The translations under genes were made by a program, and so were the position numbers. The notes beneath the pieces were generated by a model, which was not told where the DNA came from, did no database searches, and was given only the letters and a program-made list of their open reading frames with translations. A DNA stretch of 64,000 bases. It comes from Usnea hakonensis. Taxonomy: Eukaryota; Ascomycota; Lecanoromycetes; Lecanorales; Parmeliaceae. Positions 55,413 to 64,000 of this stretch are shown here, piece by piece. The stretch lies in the NCBI GenBank assembly GCA_013423325.1, contig BLJB01000229.1:1-64000 (forward strand), in the 5' to 3' direction. Every line of letters begins with the position of its first letter. Position 1 is the stretch's first letter.

Positions 55413-56287
55413 ATGCCAATCTATGCCATTCTGGGGGTAACAGGTACGTAGATACTACTTCTAGACTGTGGTACCCTACTCAATATGGGTTTCAGTTCAT
55501 CTGATCTCTTACGCTCTTCCCAGGCTCCACAGGTTCTTCCCTCCTCAGATATCTCCATGAGAGATCAGAGAAGATCAACATCAACATATACGCGCGGTCT
55601 GCATCCAAAGTCAAATCATTGCACCCATACGTACAGAGTGCAGAGAACATTCAGACTTTTATTGGCGATCTTTCAAACGCAGACCTTCTCAAGAATTGTC
55701 TACGGAATGTCGACATCATCTTCAGCACCGTCGCTCAAAATAACAATGAGCCAGGCTGCTCCATCGCCCAACGGACAGCTCACACTATTGTATCTGCATT
55801 GGAGATGTTGAAAAAAGAAGGAGGCTCAAATTTCAATTGTCCTACCCTGATTTTTCTGAGCTCGGCTTCTTTGAACCCAACCTTTTCGGAAGCTACACCA
55901 TGGCTGCTGCACTGGGTGCTTGATCGTGGATGCTACTACATTTACGGCGACCTTAGGAAGTCGATTGGGTATCTTAAGGAGCATTCCTGGATCCCACTAA
56001 TAACCGCCGAACCTCCTGCGCTCATCAAAGACATCCCGCGTGGGTATGAGCTTTCGGAAGATGAGGTCACGCCCGGCATATCCTATGACGATCTGGCACG
56101 TGCAATGGTGCAGATGGCGGAAGAAGATGGCGGTCACAAGTGGATCGGCAAAGGCGTGGGGATCAAGGCAACAGGCAGCGTGAAAATGAAAGTCCTGCCT
56201 CTGGTCTGGTACCTGACTGTTGGGCTAATTGCTTACTACTCTCCTGCTGCCTGGGGGATTATGCAAAGAGCAGGTCTGAATCCATGA
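55413..56287 (+). CDS. Atypical short-chain dehydrogenase/NAD(P)-binding epimerase-like protein
   Basis: Two exons (55413-55443 and 55524-56287) give 795 nt, 264 residues. The N-terminus MPIYAILGVTGSTGSSLLRYL is an atypical-SDR glycine motif (GxTGxxG) for NAD(P) binding. It is followed by a strand ending in ARSASK, as in NADP-preferring NmrA-like or AvfA-like enzymes. A GDLSN turn sits at the expected Asp position and an LSSAS strand further on. No classical YxxxK is evident. The C-terminal 25 residues are hydrophobic (WYLTVGLIAYYSPAAWG) and may form a membrane anchor. Related fungal proteins occur both in secondary metabolism and as orphans; no biosynthetic cluster is seen around it, so the substrate is unknown. 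Confidence 0.78.
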
Positions 56288-56916
56288 AACCCTTTGTGGG
56301 TTTGGTACGCAAATGAATATCTGCGAGTTTTGGGAGTTCAAAATGCATGCTTGCATGAATTTCCACGTCGAGATCGAGATGAAAGTAGGTGCTTTGGTAA
56401 CGCCACGAATATATGGATAGCCACAGCAGAAATAATGAATAATTTTAGAATAATCCACAGTTTAAATTGAACTCTTCGAAGTCACAAAATAGGAAACGCC
56501 TATCCTCTTCTCGGTAGAAGATAGGCTTCCATGCACCTCGAATTGGTCATGTTCTAACAGGACTTTTTGCTACCCCCAAGTTGCGTTTTCTGATTGCATC
56601 ACTGCACTTCTTCTTGTCGACAGTCGACGCCTTTGCACCTGGCTTATACGATATTTGGAGACCAAGACAATTGCTTTACATGATTGGTCATTAGATGCGG
56701 GGTATCGTGCGTTCGGTCCCTATGCCACACCAATGACGGCGCTGGTGGAATAGAGTCTGAAGAATTCCAAAATTCATTGTCATCGTCTGCCGGATATCTA
56801 GGCCCAAAATTCTACCTTGGATTCATACATCGCATCTCAAAAACGTTACTCAAACTTTCAACCACATCGCAAAGTCGTCCTACCGGAGGTCTGTAGACGG
56901 AGGCCTGAAATTCTTC
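56288..56916. other. Convergent intergenic region
   Basis: 629 bp with no recognised gene or repeat. Confidence 0.4.
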
Positions 56917-58162
56917 TTATCCACCTGATACAGGGTGCTGCCACTGTTGATACCCAACCCAAGCTTGGTACCCTCCGACGGCCAATCCCGCCATTCCAAG
57001 TATCACCGCGAAAATGACGCCTATAAGAGTAGCCAACATTACGTACCTCGCTCCACTTCTACGTTCCAGCCATTTCTCTAATGATCCACGTGGCGTTGGA
57101 TTCTCTAATTCATCATACAGTTCCGCGAGACGTTCACCAAAATAGTGGTAAGCAATATCCTTCTCGTCCTTGTTGCGGATAGAGGCAGAGTCAAAACGGA
57201 GACAGTCGGGGTCAAAGGACGATTTTGAGGTCAACGAAAGAAGAAGAGATTTAGACTTGCGATCCGTAAGTGGAAACAGTATTTTCTGCACCGAATCGAG
57301 ACACTCAAGTGCAAGCTGGCGGGGTAGAGCGCCACTGCGTTTCAAGGTGATTAGTGGTCGCTCCACTTACTTCCTCTCGCCATACTCACTGTCTAATGGA
57401 CTCGCTGACTGACATGTCTGGTGCTCGATCTTTTGTGAGTCTTAAGTGTTCTTTCAAGAAAGCCGTGTGATGATAGATTTCCACTACCCTAGTCTTTCGG
57501 TCTAGCTTCAGGTGCCTTCTCAAATCATCCGTTGGTTGAAGCTTCAAGCCAACACGCTTCTTCAACTTCTTCGCCATGAGAGCTGCTTTGAATTCCATAG
57601 AGTCCTTCAGATCATCGTCATTCAGGCTCGGATGATCCGTCATTGGGAAGATATCGACGATAAATTGGGAGAATGTGACGTCGCTGCGCCATGGGGCTTG
57701 AGATAGGCCATGCTCGAGCAAACCAGATGATTGGCGCTGTGCAGAGCAATTGACCATAGCCATGACTTTGACGGCAAGGTTGATAGCACGTTCTCGATCT
57801 GCAGACGAAGGAAGCCTTCCCCTCGCATCTGGTTTAAAAGCCTCGGCAGCGAATTCTGCACGAGTGATATCCGGCTCGAGCTTCAGCCGTGTAATGATTG
57901 CAAAGAGATCCTCATGGTTGCCCAAAGCAGCGCGATCACCAGGCGCAGAGTCAGCCTCGTAAGATGCAGTCAGAGTTTTGTAGTGATCGAAAAAGCGACC
58001 AAGGCGTTTAAACCGATGCGAAGGGCATGCTTCTGTGCAGGACCGGCCAGTCTTACATTCTTCGCACAAATTCCACGACCACAGTATCTCACCTAGCTTA
58101 TGAAGCTGCTTGTCGGTTACGTTCTCGAGGGGCAGCAATGAAACAGGCCACGTCTTGGACAT
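56917..58162 (-). CDS. Fungal C-terminally membrane-anchored protein of unknown function
   Basis: Two exons on the minus strand (58162-57390 and 57334-56917, 55-nt intron) give 1,191 nt, 396 residues. I do not recognise a named domain. The N-terminal part has several Cys (LCEECKTGRSCTEACPSH), suggesting a small metal-binding or disulphide motif. The middle is charged and helical. The second exon contains a block that I recall as recurring in many uncharacterised filamentous-fungal proteins: ECLDSVQKILFP, FDPDCLRF, YFGERLAELYDELENP and PRGSLEKWLERRSGARYVML. It leads into one hydrophobic helix (about residues 355-380) and a short tail with VGYQQWQHP. The plan suggests a tail-anchored protein with its bulk in the cytosol. 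Function unknown. Confidence 0.75.
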
Positions 58163-58947
58163 CCCCTGCGTATGAGCAAGACGGTATTTGCCAATTCAGA
58201 AAGACAAGTAATGAGATTGTAAATACAACGACCAAGAAAGCGTTGAGCGAGCAATCTTAGCATTGCAGATGTGAGCGCAGAAGGAGTAAGTGTAGCGGAA
58301 TTACTATTGGCCGAATCGTGAACCAATGACCCGGTACTGCGTACAGCCCTCCACGTCGCCCGGACTTGAATGGCGCACTTTGACACGGGTCTCACGCTGC
58401 GATTACGAGGAATCTATAATCGAGTCAACTAGAGGGGACTCTTGATTGGCCTTTGACATGAATTTGATGTGATTTTCAACTTTCAACGTTTAGTGCGAAG
58501 ATTAATCATGAAGATAGCTGGCAACATCTACAGCGCATGTCCGCTGTAACGATATTTTCATTGTAACGATACTGTTTTGTTGACGCATGTTTACTGTACT
58601 GCCTAGGTATATCATTTCATGTATTAAATCCGACCTTTATCTCCACCTGTCCATTTATTCTAGCGTAATGCATACCGCCGGTGAGCCTTGCTCTCTAGCG
58701 TTGGGGCCGTCGAGATAAGCGCGGGGCGCAGGGCTACGTCTTATCCTACACTCGCACAAAAGCTGTCTTGCTCCATGGCAATTGGACTGTCACCATCTGT
58801 GGTTGCCATCTACTGAGCAAAACATGTCTGACACTCTCTCATACATTCCACTTTCTATGCACTGACAAACTTCGCTTTCATCGTTGCGATGGATCGCCAT
58901 GTAAGGTCGAGAAACATTCATGTTCACCGTACAAGGCTACAGAAGCC
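58163..58947. promoter_or_regulatory. Divergent intergenic region before the PA-clan-like gene
   Basis: 785 bp between divergent starts. The frame upstream of ATG 58948 stays open for about 60 codons, but its only initiator-like codon is TTG, so it is treated as leader. Confidence 0.45.
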
Positions 58948-61900
58948 ATGATGTCGGGTCGAGGTCCGACGCCCATGAGAAGAGCAGCTGCCGAGAAGTC
59001 GACGGCAACAAATACGACTCCTGAAGGCTCCGATTCAGGCTATGGCTCTACTGGGAATACGACTGATGGCTCCGCCACAGAACATTCCCAAGACTTCGCC
59101 GACGGGGTCGCACTTCCTTCTCGCAGTTTCTTTGAGCGTAAAACCACAAAGCTAAAAGTTTTCAACAAGGACATACCCCAATTGACTCAGCATCGCTTCC
59201 ACGACTTACATGAGCTGTTCGAGAGACCACTTATTGAGTATTTGATCAAAGCAAAGGTCAACCCGAATCCCGTCTCAATAAAACTGAAAGTTTTGGGCGA
59301 GAGCGAGGCGACGGCGAAACCTTGGATTGTGGTTCTGTGCAGTACGGCGGCGTCAAAGAAGATCCGACAATTTCTCAACCAGCCACAGATAAAAGCAGCA
59401 TATCAGCCACCCGAAACTGCTGAATCATGTTTACCGTCCTTTAAAGTCTTCGTGTGCAATCGGCCTCCAAGACCCATGGCTAGTACAGAAATCTACGCCG
59501 ACTTCAACAAAAGTGCTACGATGTGTGGAAGAATGATCAAAGTTGGCGAAGCTCATCAGTCTCGCTTTGCAACACTAGGAGGAGTCATAAAGTACGTTAT
59601 ATTTGAGCCCATAACTCCTATTTTGGAGCAAGAAAGGGGTCTTGAGAGACACTTCTCGGCAATCGGCAACCTTGAAACATTTTACAGCTCGATGTACCCC
59701 CTCAGAATAAGAAATGCTAATTGCGAACTTTCAATCTAGGGTTATCAGGCCTTCTGGAAATATAATGCTTTATGGAATGTCTGCCGGTCATATTCTGCTG
59801 CAACAGCCGCTTGGACAGGACACTTTTGACGAAGTCGACTACTGTGATGAGGAAGACGAAGGGTTCTACTCAGGCGGAGAAGATTACGAGCTTGATGATT
59901 TCTACGAAGGTGACGAAGAAGTGCAGGAATCGGCTACTACAGGCACGAAACCTCAAGATGTTTTGCAAAGCACACAGTTGGGACGTTTGTGGCCAAAGGT
60001 TGGATGTGTTTCTGCCGCTTCACACAATAGATTAGGAACAGGAAATGATCTTGACTGGATGTTGATTGAGTTCGATAGAACAGGAGACTGCCGCCCCAAT
60101 CTCCTGGTATCCCTTGATCGTGAGAAGGAGGCTGCTGGAGACTGCCAATTAAAAGAAAATCGAAAATGTACTGAGGATGGATCTACCCGATCAGTCTACT
60201 TACTGAGCGGTACTAGCGGCGTCAAGAGAGGAACGCTCTCGACATCTCTATCTTTTCTCATGATGGGACCAGCCAAAGCGTTCACAAAAACTTATACTCT
60301 AGTTTTACCCCATGGTTCCGGTAAATGCCCCCTCAAGTTACTCAGAAAAGCAACTAATGCTTTTAGGACTTACTTCCGGTGACTGTGGATCTTGGGTCGT
60401 GGATCCGTTGACCCATGAAGTGTATGGGCATGTCGTAGCGTCGGATACGATGGGCGATTCCTATGTTGTTCCTCTGGATGCAACACTTCGAGACATGGAA
60501 GAAAAGCTTGGAGCAGCCGTGTCTCTACCTACTCAGGAATATGTTGACAAATGGCTCCTGCAGCACGCTGAAGCTGTAGCGGAGCAGGATATAGCCCCAG
60601 CCAAGAGCAAGAAAAAGAAAGTAATGTTCAGCAATCCCGAAATGGACAGAAGCGAGGTTCAACGGGATCTTCAGAAGCTCACTGGATCCTCATCCTCTCT
60701 CCCTTCGAAGCTCCTAGCTCCATCGGCTACCAAAACCTCCCCATCGAGTGTAGTCCACTGCGATTCATGCAACGCGAAAATTGAAGGTACTTCACAGGAT
60801 GTCAACAAAAAATTGCGACTCCACCTGCGAGCCTGTTCTGGGCATGGTAGAGATGCAGGACCCGGGATTAAGCTTTCCAATTCCCGAAATTCCAAGGATA
60901 CTACTCTAGATGACCGTTCAAGAGGGTCATCTGCGAAGAGTTCGAAAGACTCACAGCCGACGACTACAGACACTACATCTACGCAGCAGGCGACTCCAGT
61001 CACTCGGCCAATACGATCTGTGTATTCGAAATCCAAGGAAAAGTCTAGTAGTGACTCTCAGCGGAAGGATGGGGCCAAGGCTAGCACAATCAGCGATTCT
61101 AAAGTTAAAAAACCCGCCGGATCCGCTTCTTCAACGAAGCCAGCTGCGACAGCTTCGCCAAGCGCAGCCGACGGATCCTCGAACAACAAAAAAGCCACAT
61201 CGAAGTCCGATTCCAAGAGACAATCTGCGACTCCTCCCATCAGCAGAAACTTGCCTCTTCGATCAACAGCGCTGACAGGTCGCACGAGCAAAGACGTGCC
61301 TCCTGCTCCATCAGCTTCGCCAGCGATACAAGACCGAAAACGATCTGGCCCCATCGCTACCACATCATCATCGTATCTTCCAACCCCGCTTCCTTCTCCG
61401 CCTCCTCCATTGGCTCATGGCCACCAAAGCTTCCACCAAAATAATTCTGATACCCATCGCCTGCCCCATAGTAGGAAGCCAGGACAGGTCAGCTACGAGG
61501 GGTATACCTTTACTAAATGCGACTCTAAGCAGACCGGCCAGAAAGAGACCTGGGCCGTTGCCAGGATGGATCCTATGCCAGTCTCTCAAGAAGACCTTAA
61601 GGCTCAAATTGAGAAAAACAGGAAAAAGCATATATCCGCGCTAGATGAATATAATGATGACCAAATGAAGGGCAACAAAAGGAAGCAAGTCGATAATCTG
61701 ATTCGGGAACGCACTAAGGTAGACGGTGATTACGGATATGAGTATGTGCTTGCCTCCATCAAGCGCGACTCACGGAGAACCAAGAGCAAAATTCCGGAAA
61801 CATTGTCCATGCAGGTCATCCTGAAAAGACAGCCAATCGCAGGCTTTTTGCACGAGCCTTCGGCCGGACCTCCAATAGACTTTCATGCGAAGCTGCCTTC

Positions 61901-63128
61901 CCAAGTAATGGATCTTACCAGCAGCGATGACCCCAGAAAGGTCGACGACTATTATTTTGAAGGCCAAGGTATTGGTCCTGGGAGGCCTGCTGTCTCTTTT
62001 ACCGGCTATCCTCAGCCAACCACTGTTCCGGTGCACCCAGCCCAAAGTCAAATTGCCGGCCACGGCGCGCCGTATGTCAACGATAGATTTCCGTACATTC
62101 ATGCCGCGCCCTTCACACTAGATCCTCCGATCTTTCCGGCTCAAGGCCTCAGAGAATCTCCCCATCCTCCGAGCGTTCCCCTGGTCCATCAGGAATTCCA
62201 CAATGCTGGGGGCCGCCTGTTAGAAGTCAAGGATTCCATGGACAAGAAAGAGAAAAAGATGGAGAGAGAGAAGGAGAAGGAGAAGGAGAAGGAGAAGGAG
62301 AAGGACAGAAAGAAGAAAGAGAGTCCTCGGATTATTCCAATCAAACGCAGGTCATTGGAGAGGTACGACTACGCTTCTAGCTCTCCTCCTCTTTCTGAAA
62401 GTTCCATGGAATTAAAAAGTGATTATTCATGGACAAAAACCGACGCAACCCCGGACACGGTTATCTCAGGCGAAAGCAGCGAGTATCGCAAAGAGAAGCG
62501 ATACCACAAAGATAGCAAGATTAGCATTCCCCAAAGAGACAACATCGAGCAATCGTCGTATGCTCATAAGACAGAGCGGCTACCATATCGTGACCACAGA
62601 ATGGAAGAGCACAGCCGTTCTTCTCTATCGCCGACTCGTAGACCAGGAGATGTTCGAGTACCGTCCGAGTGGAGCCATCCAAGAGAGCACCCTGATCTCG
62701 ACCCAGAGCGTCATGGTTGGAGTCTACCATCTGGCCACAGCACTCGTTACCGTGATCACAGGCATTACGAAATCGAGCCTGCTATTAGCTTTCCCACTAA
62801 TCGTACCTCTCGCCACCGCAGAAGTAGTCTGTCACGAGACCAGCCACCGCATGGTAGAGCTTCGAGCTATGATCGTGATCATTCTCCGACTTACGAATCG
62901 AGAGCCATGACCACGACGTATCACCGACCCAGCTTCTATGGCCATGAAGCGGGGGCGGCACTGGAGCGAGATTTACTGGAAATGGAATGGCTTCAACAGA
63001 GAGATGAAGACGAAGCAAGGTCGAAGAGAATAAGGGACATGGAGAGATATGAGAGCGACCGACGTGACGAAAGAATGGGTGATCTCTATACACCTCGACG
63101 ACATCGAGATCCTCGTTACTACGACTAA
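58948..63128 (+). CDS. Chymotrypsin-fold (PA clan) protease-like protein with zinc-finger and charged tail
   Basis: Three exons (58948-59591, 59740-60320, 60367-63128) sum to 3,987 nt, 1,328 residues. In the first 450 residues, strands such as CGRMIKVGEAHQ and ATLGGVIKV lead to MSAGHILL (His232), then NDLDWMLIEF (Asp320), then LTSGDCGSWVVD (Cys415) and GHVVASD. Order and spacing match the His-Asp-nucleophile triad of trypsin-like PA-clan proteases, with Cys in place of Ser in the GDSG box. An acidic stretch interrupts the barrel at about 248-280. A C2HC-type finger (CDSCNAKI...HLRAC) lies near 536-560. Low-complexity Ser/Lys/Pro sequence follows. A conserved-looking block lies at about 784-900 (YEGYTFTKCDS, VDGDYGYEYVLAS). 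An EKEK repeat and an Arg/Asp/Tyr-rich tail end in DPRYYD. No signal peptide, so probably intracellular. Enzyme activity is inferred only. Confidence 0.72.
62256..62312 (+). repeat. In-frame GAGAAG tandem repeat (Glu-Lys run)
   Basis: A purine-only tandem of GAGAAG units within exon 3 of the PA-clan-like gene encodes alternating Glu and Lys. It is a probable length-variable charged helix. Confidence 0.85.
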
Positions 63129-64000
63129 GTTAGCACTGCTAAGTCCCGAGCCGTATTCTGCTTGTTCTTACTAGGCAAAGAAGCGGCGCAGAGTAAAGCA
63201 GAAGACCACGAAGAGATGAGATACGACTATCAAATGCAACGTTTTTTTGGGGTGGAGGGGGTGTAGTTGAATATTTAGGGGATAACCCACTAATGTGCCT
63301 CATTAGGGTGTATACCATTAGCAGCGTGATTAAAAGACTTCCTGGAAAAGCCATGACCAATCCCTTCGCAGCAGTCAGTCACTTGGTGATAGCATGCAGA
63401 CTGTAGAATATCACCGCATTAGCGGGGCGTAGAATCTACCTATTTTGTGAGGGCTTAGCCCTGCGCGCCAAGATTCTTTACGCCCCGTACGAGGGTAATG
63501 CAATTGAGAAATTACCTACCTTACCTACCTTACCTTAGGTACCTTAAGGTATCACGAGCAAGGCTATCATCTCTGCAAAATCACGCAACACACGGCTTTA
63601 TAGGCTCCTTGAGGATGCACATGGCGTTCGGGTGACACAAAAGCTGTCCAGAGGGAAAGTGCTGACGCACTCGCGGATCCTCGACGGCGATTATGAAAGA
63701 CTTTTCAATCAGTCTTACCAAGAGGGAATTGAGCACATTAATTATGCGGTCCATTGAACCTTGGACACGTGGCCAATATATGGCGGTGCCAGCCTCGTGC
63801 GTAGTGAGTCTTGCGCGTACCTCGTGTGCTTGGCTATGGGGTTGCTGGTAAACATTTGACGAGGGACGAGCTAAGTGCATGACAAGATCAATAGGACAAT
63901 CTTTCATCTACTCTATCAACATTCAGATAGTTGATTTGCTACATGTCTGCTGTCTCTCCCCACATCTCTCCGTAACAATGTCATTATTTTTCAATTATGT
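63129..64000. other. Right-edge region with no supported gene
   Basis: No recognised gene. It contains the clearest TACCTACCTTACC tandem-like motif (63511-63550). A minus-strand ATG-initiated open frame at 63581-63907 (108 codons, containing EKSFIIAVEDPRVRQHF) lacks recognisable similarity and is left uncalled. It could be part of a gene extending beyond the window. Confidence 0.45.
63511..63550. repeat. TACCTACCTTACC-type simple repeat
   Basis: About three imperfect copies of TTACCTACC followed by TTACCTTAGGTACCTTAAGGT. The second half is nearly palindromic (CCTTAGGTACCTTAAGG). Related motifs occur at 4391-4410 (same strand) and 23731-23760 (reverse complement), all in intergenic DNA. Confidence 0.7.

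Noticed and set aside
55413..58162. Possible secondary-metabolite cluster around the SDR gene
   Set aside because: No polyketide synthase, NRPS, P450, transporter or Zn2Cys6 regulator lies nearby; neighbours are housekeeping or unknown.
58768..58947. 60-codon N-terminal extension of the PA-clan-like protein
   Set aside because: Opens with TTG and has Cys/His-rich random composition; ATG 58948 is used instead.
1..64000. tRNA, rRNA, CRISPR, transposon open frames, RIP-mutated repeats
   Set aside because: I looked for conserved tRNA boxes, reverse transcriptase or transposase motifs, long terminal or inverted repeats and AT-rich RIP-like stretches, and saw none convincing by eye. A tRNAscan-SE and RepeatModeler run would settle it.

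Overview
This is nuclear DNA of a filamentous ascomycete (Pezizomycotina; a leotiomycete-like fungus is plausible but not proven). The support is many 45-80 nt GT-AG introns with CTRAY-type branch sites, and clear fungal orthologues on both strands with no operons. It also comes from lineage-typical families: PEX26, BUD4, MRH4, HeLo/DUF7580-type proteins and a CorA-like multidomain protein. I rebuilt most gene models exon by exon. Reading frame was checked across every junction, and multi-exon totals come out at whole codons except where noted.

Layout. 0.8-9.2 kb is an accessory block: a CorA-like membrane protein (+), a HeLo/DUF7580-type protein (-) and a helical-domain protein kinase (+) diverging from it. 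9.2-12.1 kb is gene-poor and carries a broken GT31 glycosyltransferase relic. 12.1-19.7 kb is a housekeeping block: NIP7, a PARN-like CAF1 nuclease, PEX26, RDS3 and a pinin-domain protein. 20.1-23.4 kb holds an epoxide hydrolase with a micro-exon and a conserved fungal protein of unknown function. 24.9-30.2 kb holds twinfilin, the mitochondrial succinate/fumarate carrier SFC1 and SRP72. 30.6-42.5 kb holds BUD4, MRH4, PUS1 and TFIIE-alpha. 43.9-52.1 kb is one very large deubiquitinase. 52.8-58.2 kb holds POP3, a TMEM170-like protein, an atypical SDR and an unknown membrane-anchored protein. 58.9-63.1 kb encodes a large protein whose N-terminal third looks like a chymotrypsin-fold (PA clan) protease with a Cys in the nucleophile position.

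How the genes relate. The conserved genes are mostly RNA-processing and translation factors (NIP7, PARN-like, RDS3, pinin, SRP72, MRH4, PUS1, TFA1, POP3), many in divergent pairs with short shared promoters. The clearest is RDS3/pinin, two splicing factors 253 bp apart. There is no sign of a secondary-metabolite cluster, CRISPR, rRNA or tRNA gene, or an intact transposon. The best candidates for something new are the PA-clan-like protein at 58.9-63.1 kb, the divergent HeLo-type/kinase pair at 4.6-9.2 kb and the micro-exon in the epoxide hydrolase. Three loci show possible damage or assembly error: a frame break in the CorA-like gene near 1374, a missing AG acceptor in SFC1 at 26829, and the GT31 relic.
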